Source of the DNA: Streptomyces spinosisporus
GTDB taxonomy: Bacteria; Actinomycetota; Actinomycetes; Streptomycetales; Streptomycetaceae
Assembly: GCF_022698145.1 (NCBI RefSeq)
Contig: NZ_JALDAX010000030.1
Location: 1-64,000 of the forward strand
Direction of reading: 5' to 3'
Length of the DNA: 64,000 nt
The position numbers and the translations under genes were made by a program. This document shows, piece by piece, positions 34,307 through 42,194 of this stretch (position 1 is its first letter; every line of letters begins with the position of its first letter). The notes beneath the pieces were generated by a model. The model saw only the letters and a program-made list of their open reading frames with translations, ran no database searches and was not told the origin of the DNA.

Positions 34307-34346
34307 CTGCTCGTACGAGCCAATAGCTGCTCGTACGAGCCAAATA
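34307..34346. repeat. Two tandem 20-base repeats each containing GCTCGTACGAGC
   Basis: The perfect 12-base palindrome GCTCGTACGAGC occurs at 34309-34320 and 34329-34340, within 20-base units 34307-34326 and 34327-34346 differing only at their last three positions. Palindromes exactly two helical turns apart look like a cooperative operator pair upstream of the DUF5999 gene. The rest of the 386-base gap shows no gene. Confidence 0.75.
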
Positions 34347-34614
34347 TCCTCCCTGGCCAGTACGGACTAGCCCCATCCGGTCACCCAGAACCACCCGAAC
34401 TGACAGTGCAGTTGGGATGAACCATCCGCACGGGTGATGCGTCATCAACCTGTGAGAAGCGGTGCTGCTAAATCCCTGCGGAACGACGCCCGTGGGGCAA
34501 CACTGGGACTGGACCGACTTATCACTACGGGGGGCGGCCATGAACGGAGCTTCAAGCCGCGGGACAGACAAGACATCCATCTCACCCACCACGACAGAGC
34601 GAAAGATCCCACCA

Positions 34615-34821
34615 ATGTGCCAGCACCAGCCACCGTGTCCGACAGCCGACTCCGCCGACCGGGAATCCGCGCGCCTCGTGGCGCACCACCCGGAACAGGG
34701 ATGGAGCCTGCTGTGCAACGGAGTTCTGCTCTTCGAGGACACCGGTGAGCTCCTGCCCGACGGCCAGATCATCGCCCCGCACCGCCCGCTGGGTGCGGAC
34801 CACGTGATGACGGCCGCCTGA
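34615..34821 (+). CDS. DUF5999 family protein
   Basis: The 68-residue protein begins MCQHQPPCPTADSADRESAR, and contains HHPEQGWSLLCNGVLLFEDTGELLPDGQIIAPHRP. The four Cys/His-rich positions (CQH, C, HH, C) could hold a metal, but a motif is not certain. It has no signal peptide. The frame is open upstream to 34462; ATG 34615 was chosen because the conserved block begins there. Duplicated palindromes upstream suggest specific regulation. The function is unknown. Confidence 0.75.
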   Translation: MCQHQPPCPTADSADRESARLVAHHPEQGWSLLCNGVLLFEDTGELLPDGQIIAPHRPLGADHVMTAA

Positions 34822-34906
34822 GCGCGGCCGGGCGGTGCACACCGCCCGGAGATCTGAGGGGCCGCTCGCAAGAACACGCTGCGAGTCGGCCCCGACGCAT
34901 GTCTGC

Positions 34907-34934
34907 ACCCCCCTCTCCGCACCCCCCTCTCCGC
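34907..34934. repeat. Exact tandem 14-base repeat
   Basis: ACCCCCCTCTCCGC occurs twice, back to back, in the intergenic space between DUF5999 and the xylanase gene. No function is evident. Confidence 0.6.
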
Positions 34935-34942
34935 GCCGCAGT

Positions 34943-34976
34943 CCGGCACCCCCGGCGCCCTGACCGGGGGTGCCGG
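34943..34976. terminator. Terminator between DUF5999 and xylanase genes
   Basis: CCGGCACCCCCGG pairs perfectly with CCGGGGGTGCCGG around an eight-base loop. It lies about 65 bases downstream of the xylanase stop and could serve both converging transcripts. Confidence 0.75.
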
Positions 34977-35041
34977 GCCCCGGCGGCGCTCCCCACTGCA
35001 CCGCCGGGGCGTTCCGGAGCCCCTTCCTTGCCGCCCGGCCC

Positions 35042-36112
35042 CTACCTTCCGCCCAGCGCCTTCCTGATCGCGAAGTAGGCGGGCTTGGGCCGCAGTTGCT
35101 CGTCCCAGGGCAGCGCGGCGCCCTCACCGGGGAAGAACGCCGGGATCCACGAGTACTTGTCGGTGTAGTCCCACACCGTGATCCCCACGCAGCGCCGCAC
35201 CGCGAGACAGGCCGCCGTCAGGTCCCGGTACCAGTCGGCCTGCTGGGCCAGCTTCTCCTCGGTGGCGGGCAGCAGCATCCGTACGTCGACCTCGGTGAGC
35301 GCGGTGTCCAGGCCCAGCCGGGAGAAGCGCCGCAGGTTGTCCTCCAGGCTCGCCGGATATCCGTACTGCAGCGCCAGATGGGCCTGCAGACCGATGCCGT
35401 CGAGCGGGACGTGCCGTGCCTTGAGGTCCTTGGCCAGCCGGTAGTAGGCGTCCGACTTCGCGCCGACGGCCTCGATGTTGTAGTCGTTGAGGTAGAGCTT
35501 CGCGTGCGGGTCGGCCTGGTGGGCCCAGCGCAGGGCGTCGGCGATGTAGCCGGGGCCGAGCGTCTGGTACCAGAGCGTCTCGCGGTAGCTGCCGTCTTCG
35601 TTGAACGCCTCGTTGACGACGTCCCAGGAGTAGACCTTGCCGCGGTAGTGCCGTACCTCGGTCTGGATGTGTTTCTTCAGTACGGCCCTGAGCTCGTCGG
35701 CCGTCCACGTGCGGCCGGTGAGCCAGTCGGGCAGCTGGCTGTGCCAGACCAAGGTGTGGGCGCGCACCCGCTGGTGGTTGCTGCGCGCGAGGTCCACGAT
35801 CTGGTCGCCGTATCTCCAGTCGAAGACGTCCTGCTGGGGCTCGGTGGCGTACCACTTCATGCCGTTGCCGGGTGTGATCATGTCGAACTCGTCGCCGAGC
35901 AGGGCCGTGTAGGCGGTGTCGGTGAGTTCGGGGTTGTCGGTGGCGCTGCCGAAGTAGCGGCCGTGGCGCTGGGCCAGCTCCGCGAGCGTCGGCTGCCGCG
36001 GACTCGCCTGGGCGCCCGGACTCGCCTGGGCGCCGGGCCCGGTGGCGAGTCCGGCCGTGACCAGGGCGGCAGCCAGTGCGCCGACGAGTCTCAGGCGGGT
36101 GTTCCTTCGCAT
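35042..36112 (-). CDS. Endo-1,4-beta-xylanase, glycoside hydrolase family 10
   Basis: The 356-residue secreted enzyme has a signal peptide (MRRNTRLRLVGALAAALVTAGLA) and a GH10 TIM barrel: ITPGNGMKWYATEP, VRAHTLVWHSQLPDWL, the acid/base Glu in YSWDVVNEAFNEDG, and the nucleophile Glu in LDTALTEVDVRM. It lacks a carbohydrate-binding module. It hydrolyses beta-1,4-xylan to xylo-oligosaccharides outside the cell. The ATG at 36112 follows GAGGAG. It ends the operon of an ABC sugar importer, which would take up the products. Its promoter is therefore probably that upstream of the binding protein. Confidence 0.95.
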   Translation of the reverse strand: MRRNTRLRLVGALAAALVTAGLATGPGAQASPGAQASPRQPTLAELAQRHGRYFGSATDNPELTDTAYTALLGDEFDMITPGNGMKWYATEPQQDVFDWRYGDQIVDLARSNHQRVRAHTLVWHSQLPDWLTGRTWTADELRAVLKKHIQTEVRHYRGKVYSWDVVNEAFNEDGSYRETLWYQTLGPGYIADALRWAHQADPHAKLYLNDYNIEAVGAKSDAYYRLAKDLKARHVPLDGIGLQAHLALQYGYPASLEDNLRRFSRLGLDTALTEVDVRMLLPATEEKLAQQADWYRDLTAACLAVRRCVGITVWDYTDKYSWIPAFFPGEGAALPWDEQLRPKPAYFAIRKALGGR

Positions 36113-36163
36113 GGTGCGACTCCTCACGTGTGTGGTGCGGGGCCGTACGTCCGCCGAAGCGGG

Positions 36164-36985
36164 TCATCCCTTCGTGGCACCGGCGGCCAGGCCGCCGACG
36201 AGTTGGCGTTCGGCGACCGAGTAGAAGGCGAGGGCGGGGACCATCGCCAGGACGAGATAGGCGAAGACACGGGCGTACTGCGCCGAGTACTCGCCCTGGA
36301 ACTGGGCGACGCCGAGGGGCAGCGTCCACCACTTGGAGTCGGTGAACACCAGCAGCGGCAGCATGAAGTTGTTCCAGCTGGTGACGACGGCGAGCACCGA
36401 GACCGTGCCGAGCGCCGGCCGTGCCATGGGCAGCAGGACCCGCCAGAAGAACCCGAAGGCGCTGCAGCCGTCGAGGGTGGCGGCCTCCTCCAGCTCGCCG
36501 GGGATCTGCCGGAAGAAGGCACGCAGGATGATGATCGTCATCGGCAGCCCGAAGGCCGCCTGCGGGAGGATCACGCCGAGCGGGTTGTCCAGCAGTCCGA
36601 GGGAGCGCAGCAGCAGGAACAGCGGGAGGGCGGCCACCGCGAAGGGGAACATCAGCCCCATCGTGAAGAGGGTGAACAGCACCTCCCGGCCGCGGAAGGC
36701 GAACCGCGCGAAGGAGAAGGAGGCGAGCGCGGAGACGGCGACCACGAGCACGGTCGTCGCGACCGCGATCAGCGTGCTGTTGCCGAGCAGCCGCCAGAAG
36801 GCGCCCGAGCCGAGGATGTCGGTGTAGTTGCCGGTCAGCCAGCGCTCGGGGAACCCGAAGGCGTTGCGGGAGAGTTCGTCGGTCGACTTGAAGCCGGACA
36901 GGACGGCGTACAGCAGGGGGACGACCATCACCGCGCCGACCACGACGAGGACCGCGTGCAGCGGCAGATTGCGTACGGTCTTCAC
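36164..36985 (-). CDS. Carbohydrate ABC transporter permease (MalG-type)
   Basis: The 273-residue inner membrane permease has about six transmembrane helices and the EAA-like cytoplasmic loop ELEEAATLDGCSAFGFFWRVLLPMARPAL. It pairs with the adjacent MalF-type permease and the lipoprotein to import xylo-oligosaccharides. Its GTG start (36985) overlaps the stop of the upstream permease (GTGA), so translation is coupled. No ATPase gene is present; such CUT1 systems in Streptomyces share the MsiK ATPase encoded elsewhere. Confidence 0.92.
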   Translation of the reverse strand: MKTVRNLPLHAVLVVVGAVMVVPLLYAVLSGFKSTDELSRNAFGFPERWLTGNYTDILGSGAFWRLLGNSTLIAVATTVLVVAVSALASFSFARFAFRGREVLFTLFTMGLMFPFAVAALPLFLLLRSLGLLDNPLGVILPQAAFGLPMTIIILRAFFRQIPGELEEAATLDGCSAFGFFWRVLLPMARPALGTVSVLAVVTSWNNFMLPLLVFTDSKWWTLPLGVAQFQGEYSAQYARVFAYLVLAMVPALAFYSVAERQLVGGLAAGATKG

Positions 36986-37980
36986 GTGCCGTCCCCCCTC
37001 ATCGTCGTGGTGGCACCTTCGAGGTCGCGGCGGAGCACGAACCGCTGGTAGGCGAGGGCGAAGACGAGACAGATGCCGAACATGACGACGCTGATCGCGC
37101 TGGCGTAGCCGACCTGGTAGCGCTTGAAGCCGTACTGGAACATCGTCACGGCCATCGTCTCGGAGTGGTGGTCGGGCCCGCCCTGGGTGATCACCCAGAC
37201 CAGGTCGAAGAGCTGGATCGCCCCGATGACGGAGAGGAACACGCTGATGCGCAGGGTGGGCGCGAGCAGCGGCAGGATGACATTGCGGAAGCGCTGCCAC
37301 GGGTTCGCGCCGTCGATGAGGGCCGCCTCCGTCAACTCGGCCGGGATGGACTGGAGTCCGGCCAGGTAGAGCATCATGTGGAAGCCGAAGTACTTCCAGG
37401 TCATGACGAGGAAGAGGCTCGCCATGACCCAGGAGGGGTCGGCGAACCACTCGCCGCCGAGCGTGTCCAGGCCGATCGCGCCGAGGACATGGTCGGCGAG
37501 CCCGTCGTCCGGGGCGAAGATCATGCTGAACAGCACGCCGGTGATGGCCTCGGACAGGACGTACGGCGCGAAGAAGAGCATCCGGTAGACGGCCCGGCCG
37601 CGCAGCTTCTGGTTGAGGGCGACGGCCATGGCGAGCGCGAACGGCAGTTGCAGGGCGAGCGAGAGCACGACCAGGAGCAGACAGCGCCACAGGTCGCCGA
37701 GGAAGACGGGGTCGTCGAAGAGGTGGGTGAAGTTGTCGGCGCCGATGTAGTCGGAGGGCATGCCGAAGCCGCCCCAGCGGAAGAAGGCGGCGTACAGCGC
37801 GAACAGCATCGGCAGCAGCACGAGCCCGATGAACAGCACCAGTGCGGGCACCTGGAAGCCGACGGCGGTGAGCCAGTTCAGCAGGCGCCGGCGCGCCCGC
37901 CCCCGGGCCGATGCCGCGGCCGGGGGCGGGAGGGCGACGTCGGGGCCCTTCCGCTGGTCCGGAAGGAAGGTCGAGGTCAT
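36982..37980 (-). CDS. Carbohydrate ABC transporter permease (MalF-type)
   Basis: The 332-residue protein has six predicted transmembrane segments starting at FQVPALVLFIGLVLLPMLFALY and the EAA loop IPAELTEAALIDGANPWQRFRNVILPLLAPTL. The first ~35 residues are polar and basic. It is the second gene of the xylan-type operon, six bases after the binding-protein stop. Same transport role as its MalG-type partner. Confidence 0.92.
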   Translation of the reverse strand: MTSTFLPDQRKGPDVALPPPAAASARGRARRRLLNWLTAVGFQVPALVLFIGLVLLPMLFALYAAFFRWGGFGMPSDYIGADNFTHLFDDPVFLGDLWRCLLLVVLSLALQLPFALAMAVALNQKLRGRAVYRMLFFAPYVLSEAITGVLFSMIFAPDDGLADHVLGAIGLDTLGGEWFADPSWVMASLFLVMTWKYFGFHMMLYLAGLQSIPAELTEAALIDGANPWQRFRNVILPLLAPTLRISVFLSVIGAIQLFDLVWVITQGGPDHHSETMAVTMFQYGFKRYQVGYASAISVVMFGICLVFALAYQRFVLRRDLEGATTTMRGDGT

Positions 37981-37986
37981 CGCCGG

Positions 37987-39282
37987 CTACTGCTCTTCCT
38001 TCGCGACCTTGGTGATCGACTGCGCGACCTGCCCGGGGGACTTGGACCCGGCGATGAGTGCGGCGACGCTGTCGTTGACCTCCTGGCCGACGGCGGGGGC
38101 GTATGCCTGGTCGAGGTAGAGCTGGAAGCCGGTGGCGCCCTTCAACTGGGCTTGTACGGCCTTGGTGTTGGGGTCGGCGAGCGCCTTCTCCGCGCCGGGC
38201 ACGACGGGCAGGGTGTTGGTCTTCTTGACCAGTTCCAGGTCGGTGGTCTCGGAGGCGAAGAACTTCAGGAAGTCGACGGCCTCCTTCGGGGCGCCCCTGC
38301 GCAGGGCGTGGCCTCCGCCGCCGCCGAAGACCTCGGTGATCGCGCCCTGTCCGCCGTCGACGGCGGGGAAGGGGAAGAACCCGAGGTTCGCGCCGAGGCC
38401 CTTGCCCGCGTCCGCCTCGACGACGGGGGCCCACTGCCCCATCAGCTCCATGGCCGCCTTGCCGTTGCCGACCGTGGCGGCCTGGCCGTTGGGCGTCGAG
38501 TAGGCGGCGCCGAGGAAGCCCTTCTGGAACGGCTGCAGGTCGACGAGTTCCTTGAGATGCTCGCCGGCCTGGACGAACCCGTCGCCGGTGAAGTCCTTGT
38601 TCTCGTTCGCCTTCTCCAGGGCGTCGATGCCGGCGGTGCGCATGGCGAGATACGCCCAGTAGTACATGCCGGTCCAGCTCTCCTTGCCCGCGAGGGCGAG
38701 CGGGGTGATGCCCTTGGCCTTCAGCTTCTTCACCGCGTCGAGGAAGCCGGCCCAGGTGGTGGGGGGCTCGCCGATGCCGGCCTGCTCGAAGAGCGCCTTG
38801 TTGTACCAGAAGCCGACCATGCCGATGTCGAACGGGATGCCGTAGAGCTTCTTGTCGATCAGATACGGCTGCTTGGCGACCGACAGCATCCCGTCCGACC
38901 AGGGCTTGGTGGAGTCGCTGAGGTCCTCCACGAGCCCCGCGTCAACCTGCTGCTCGAGCACTCCGCCGCCCCAGGTGTGGAAGATGTCCGGCAGCTTCCC
39001 CGAGGCGATGAGCGCCGTCATCTTCGACTTGTAGGCGTCGTTCTCCAGCTGGACGATCTTCAGCTTGACCTTGGGGTTCTGGGCCTCGAACTTCTTGGCG
39101 AGGCCGGCCCATACGGTCTTGGTGGGTTCGGTGGTGGAGATGTTCCACCACTCGATCGTGGTCGTCCCGTCCGACGACCCCCCGTCCGAATCGCCGCCGC
39201 AGCCGCTCAGTGCCGTCATGCCCAGACCGGCCGCGGCGGAGGCCGCCAGGAAGCCGCGGCGGGACAGTGCCCGGTCGCCCAT
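37987..39282 (-). CDS. Sugar ABC transporter substrate-binding lipoprotein, Tat-type signal
   Basis: The 431-residue protein begins MGDRALSRRGFLAASAAAGL, a twin-arginine signal, then the lipobox ALSGC, and a CUT1-type solute-binding fold (TIEWWNISTTEP, GKLPDIFHTWGGG, FWYNKALFEQAGIGEPPTTW). It should deliver xylo-oligosaccharides to the two permeases. The ATG at 39282 has AAGGAG upstream; an ATG three bases earlier is too close to the RBS. It is the first gene of the operon binding protein - permease - permease - xylanase. Confidence 0.92.
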   Translation of the reverse strand: MGDRALSRRGFLAASAAAGLGMTALSGCGGDSDGGSSDGTTTIEWWNISTTEPTKTVWAGLAKKFEAQNPKVKLKIVQLENDAYKSKMTALIASGKLPDIFHTWGGGVLEQQVDAGLVEDLSDSTKPWSDGMLSVAKQPYLIDKKLYGIPFDIGMVGFWYNKALFEQAGIGEPPTTWAGFLDAVKKLKAKGITPLALAGKESWTGMYYWAYLAMRTAGIDALEKANENKDFTGDGFVQAGEHLKELVDLQPFQKGFLGAAYSTPNGQAATVGNGKAAMELMGQWAPVVEADAGKGLGANLGFFPFPAVDGGQGAITEVFGGGGGHALRRGAPKEAVDFLKFFASETTDLELVKKTNTLPVVPGAEKALADPNTKAVQAQLKGATGFQLYLDQAYAPAVGQEVNDSVAALIAGSKSPGQVAQSITKVAKEEQ

Positions 39283-39333
39283 CATGCGCTCCTTGGGGTA
39301 GGGACGGCGCGCGTCCACGACCGTCCGTCGTGA

Positions 39334-39346
39334 CCGAAAGTTTCGG
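39334..39346. promoter_or_regulatory. Candidate xylan-operon operator, CGAA-type palindrome
   Basis: CCGAAAGTTTCGG is a near-perfect inverted repeat (CCGAAA-G-TTTCGG) about 50 bases upstream of the binding-protein start. It matches the CGAA-N-TTCG core reported for xylose-operon regulators in Streptomyces, so it is a plausible repressor site. Further short inverted repeats occur at 39428-39447 (GGAGTA/TACTCC) and 39459-39469 (CGAATGATTCG). Confidence 0.6.
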
Positions 39347-39499
39347 AGAAGATCCAGAAAGATGCGTTGTTGCCGCACCCTAGAGACAGCTCCTAAACGG
39401 TGGCAACCCCTTGCGCACGGTAAATCTGGAGTAGGAAACGGTACTCCGTAATGTTCGCCGAATGATTCGAATGTTTCGCCTCGTTGCGTGGACTCCCGG

Positions 39500-40831
39500 C
39501 TAGAGGCCTATGTCGCGGCTACGGATGTCGTCCAGGGACTCGCGGCGCACCAAAAGCCGGGCCCGGCCCTCGTGCACGGCGGCGACCGGCGGGCGGCCGA
39601 CGAGGTTGTAGGTCGAGGCCATCGACAGGTGGTAGGCCCCGGCGACGGGGATCGCGAGCAGGTCTCCGGGACGGACGTCGGCGGGGAGTTCGCTCTCGGC
39701 GAGGACATCGCCGGCCTCGCAGTGCCGGCCGACCACGGCCGCCGGGGCGAGCGGCGCCGCGCTGTGCCGGCCGACCAGCCGGGGCGCGTAGCGCACGCCG
39801 TAGAGCGCGGGCCGCGGGTTGTCGCTCATGCCGCCGTCGACGGCCACGAACGTACGGTCGCCGGAGCGCTTGACGGCCAGGACGTGGTAGAGGGCCACGC
39901 CGGCCGGTCCCACGACGGCACGGCCGGGTTCGATGATCAGACGCGGCACGGGCAGTCCTGCGGAGGCGCAGGCCTCGGCGAGTTCGGTGCGGACCTTGCG
40001 GGACAGCGTGGTCAGGTCCAGGGCCTCGTCGCCCGGGCGGTAGGCGATGCCGTGGCCGCCGCCGAGGTCGAGTTCGGGCAGCAGCAGGCCGTGCTGCTCG
40101 TGCAGCCGGGCCATCAGGCCCACCATGCGCCGTACGGCGGCCAGATAGGGCTTGACCGTGGTGATCTGCGACCCCAAGTGGCAGTGCAGGCCGGTGAGTT
40201 CGAGCTGCGGCTGGTCCAGGATCCGCGCGATGGCGTGCTGGGCGTAGCCGTCGGAGATGGACAGGCCGAACTTCTGGTCGTCGGTGCCGGTACGGATCTT
40301 CGCGTGGCCGCCCGCGCTGATACCGGGCACCACCCGGACCATGACCCTCTGATGGCCGCCCGGGCCGACCGCGGCGGCCAGTCGCGCGATCTCGGAGGGG
40401 CTGTCGATGACGATCCGGCCGACGCCCAGGCGCAGCGCGCTCTGAAGGTCGCGCGGGCTCTTGGCGTTGCCGTGCAGGACGATGCGCTCGGGCGGGAAGC
40501 CGGTGGTGACGGCGAGTTCCAGTTCGCCGGCCGAGCAGACGTCGAGCCCCAGGCCCTCCTCCTGCATCCAGTGGACCATGGCCCGGCACAGGAACGCCTT
40601 GGCCGCGTACAGGACTTCGGCGTCCGGGAAGGCGTGCCGGTAGGTGCGGCAGCGTTCACGGACCTCGCCCTCGTCGAGGACGTAGACGGGCGTGCCGAAC
40701 CGGTCGGCGATCTCGGCGAGCGGCACTCCGCCCACGGCCGGATGCCCGGACCGGGGCTCGGTGGTGGAGGCGGGCCAGACCGACAGCTCGTCGGCGACCG
40801 CGGTGACGGCTCGTTCGTGGACGGTGGTCAT
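39500..40831 (-). CDS. Diaminopimelate decarboxylase-like PLP enzyme (fold type III)
   Basis: The 443-residue enzyme shows AAKAFLCRAMVHWM with the PLP Lys, the HGNAKS loop, GLHCHLGSQI, LDLGGGHGIAYRPGDE, IIEPGRAVVGPAGV and GRHCEAGDVLAESELP with the active-site Cys. It decarboxylates meso-diaminopimelate to lysine or a related amino acid. It is alone among non-lysine genes, and Streptomyces usually has a separate lysA, so this copy may serve a secondary pathway. The ATG at 40831 follows GGGGAGAG. A small gene on the same strand lies 16 bases upstream. Confidence 0.86.
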   Translation of the reverse strand: MTTVHERAVTAVADELSVWPASTTEPRSGHPAVGGVPLAEIADRFGTPVYVLDEGEVRERCRTYRHAFPDAEVLYAAKAFLCRAMVHWMQEEGLGLDVCSAGELELAVTTGFPPERIVLHGNAKSPRDLQSALRLGVGRIVIDSPSEIARLAAAVGPGGHQRVMVRVVPGISAGGHAKIRTGTDDQKFGLSISDGYAQHAIARILDQPQLELTGLHCHLGSQITTVKPYLAAVRRMVGLMARLHEQHGLLLPELDLGGGHGIAYRPGDEALDLTTLSRKVRTELAEACASAGLPVPRLIIEPGRAVVGPAGVALYHVLAVKRSGDRTFVAVDGGMSDNPRPALYGVRYAPRLVGRHSAAPLAPAAVVGRHCEAGDVLAESELPADVRPGDLLAIPVAGAYHLSMASTYNLVGRPPVAAVHEGRARLLVRRESLDDIRSRDIGL

Positions 40832-40847
40832 CGTGTGTGCTCTCCCC

Positions 40848-41183
40848 TCAACCGATCCGCAGGGCGGGCGCGGGTGCGACAGGTGTGAGCGGCGCGGGCG
40901 CCGGTGCCGAGAACTGGGGGTCCAGCGTGAGCCGGGTGACGCCGAGCGGTGCGGTCAGGGCACGCAGCGCGGGTTCGGCGAGCATGATCCACGCCTGGTC
41001 GGGGCCGAGGGTCGCGGTCAGGGCGCGTACGGAGGTGAAGGCGACGGCTGTGCGCTCGCCGAGGGGCGTGCGGAAGAGCCGCGCCACGCAGCCCGAGGGT
41101 CCCGGCCGGACCGGAACGAACAGTGGCCCGGCCGGGGTTGGATCGGCGGGCTCGGGGTCTTCGCCGCACAGGGGGTCGGTCAT
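40848..41183 (-). CDS. Small conserved protein, SAV_915-like (tentative)
   Basis: The 111-residue soluble protein has LFVPVRPGPSGCVARLFRTPLGERTAVAFTSVRALTATLGPDQAWIMLAEPALRALTAPLGVTRLTLDP as its conserved core and Pro-rich ends. The FRTPLGERTAVAFTS block recalls a Streptomyces family I know only as SAV_915-like; this is tentative. The ATG at 41183 has AGGAGCCCCTC upstream. It lies 16 bases before the decarboxylase-like gene on the same strand, so the two form an operon. A 112-base heptamer array begins 11 bases upstream of its start. Confidence 0.62.
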   Translation of the reverse strand: MTDPLCGEDPEPADPTPAGPLFVPVRPGPSGCVARLFRTPLGERTAVAFTSVRALTATLGPDQAWIMLAEPALRALTAPLGVTRLTLDPQFSAPAPAPLTPVAPAPALRIG

Positions 41184-41194
41184 GAGGGGCTCCT

Positions 41195-41306
41195 GGTTCT
41201 CGGTTCTCGGTTCTCGGTTCTTGGTTCTCGGTTCTTGGTTCTCGGTTCTTGGTTCTCGGTTCTTGGTTCGTGGTTCTCGATGCTCGGTACTCGGTACTCG
41301 GTGCTT
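41195..41306. repeat. Heptamer minisatellite, 16 tandem 7-base units
   Basis: Starting at 41195 the sequence is an unbroken register of 7-base units: GGTTCTC x3, then GGTTCTT and GGTTCTC alternating to 41264, then GGTTCGT, GGTTCTC, GATGCTC, GGTACTC x2 and GGTGCTT. Sixteen units fill 112 bases. It lies directly upstream of the 111-residue gene, where slippage could change promoter spacing. Confidence 0.9.
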
Positions 41307-41385
41307 GCCCCGGGAGATGCCTGGTGGGGGGGCTCGTCATCGACGCTATGCCCGCTCACCCGGGGTTCCGGCCCCCTCATGACGC

Positions 41386-41427
41386 GACGCTGACGGCGAT
41401 CGGGCGGACGCTGACGGGACGCTGACG
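41386..41427. repeat. Three direct repeats of GACGCTGACG
   Basis: Exact ten-base copies start at 41386, 41407 and 41418 in the region upstream of the universal stress gene. They may be binding sites of a stress or potassium regulator. The rest of this 403-base gene-free stretch is the heptamer array and about 80 bases with no recognisable feature. Confidence 0.5.
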
Positions 41428-41586
41428 CGGCGGTCTGCGGAGGCGGAAACGTGCCGTCAGAAGCGCGCCAAAAACGGCGGACGAGGTGGCTGCGGGCGGC
41501 GGACGAGGAGTGGGATGGAAGGCAGCAGCGGCGCCCACGAGGAACGTACGGCGCCCACGGTGGACGTACGGAGAGGCGGTGGAGCC

Positions 41587-42150
41587 ATGTCCGATTCCGA
41601 CCCTGTGCCCACCCGGGTCGTGGTGGGGGTGAGCGGTTCGCTGGGCAGCCTCACCGCGCTGTGCCGCGCCGCGGCGGAGGCCCGGCTCCGGGGCGCCTCG
41701 CTGTGGCCGGTACTGGCCTGGGAGCCGCCGGGCGGAGAACTCGCCGCACGCCGCTCCCCCGCCTCCGCGCTGATGGTCGGCGAGTGGCAGCGTCTGGCCC
41801 GGGAGCGGCTGCTCGCGGCGCTCGACGACGTGTTCGGCGACGACGGCCCGCGGGTCCCGATGACCGCGCTCGTCGTCCGGGGCGCCCCGGGCCGCGCCCT
41901 CGTCGCGACGGCCGACCGCGAGAGCGACGTGCTGGTCGTCGGCGCCGGCCGGCGCAGCGCGCTGCACCGCGCCCTCGCCCCTTCGACGAGCCGGTACTGC
42001 CTGGCCCACGCCACCTGCCCGGTCCTCGCGGTGCCGCCGTCCCCGCTCCAGTCCGAACTGGCGGCCGTCCACCGCCGCAACACCTGGCGGCGGCGCCTGG
42101 ACTCCGGGGACGTGCTCAGGGGGACGAAGACGCTACGACCGGAGGCGTGA
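41587..42150 (+). CDS. Universal stress protein (UspA) family
   Basis: This protein of about 187 residues has one Usp domain: TRVVVGVSGSLGSLTALCRAA at the start (Rossmann-like strand 1), a mid ALVVRGAPGRALVATAD, and DVLVVGAGRRSALHRALAPSTSRYCLAHATCPVLAVP, where the GxG(9)GS/T ATP-binding motif is readable. It lacks a signal peptide. C-terminal ~30 residues are basic and extra. The ATG at 41587 follows GGTGGAGCC. It is oriented towards the remnant of kdpE and may be part of the kdp-linked stress response. Confidence 0.85.
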   Translation: MSDSDPVPTRVVVGVSGSLGSLTALCRAAAEARLRGASLWPVLAWEPPGGELAARRSPASALMVGEWQRLARERLLAALDDVFGDDGPRVPMTALVVRGAPGRALVATADRESDVLVVGAGRRSALHRALAPSTSRYCLAHATCPVLAVPPSPLQSELAAVHRRNTWRRRLDSGDVLRGTKTLRPEA

Positions 42151-42194
42151 GAGCTCGACGCCCACCTCGTCCCCTGCCGCGTGCTCCGGGAGAC

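Noticed and set aside
37165-39333. Plus-strand open frame of about 720 codons opposite the sugar ABC genes
   Set aside because: Antisense shadow of the permease and binding-protein genes, with Glu/Gly/Val-rich filler composition.
41180-41380. Heptad-repeat protein encoded by the heptamer array
   Set aside because: All frames through the array are open only because the unit lacks stops; no RBS or conserved ends support translation.
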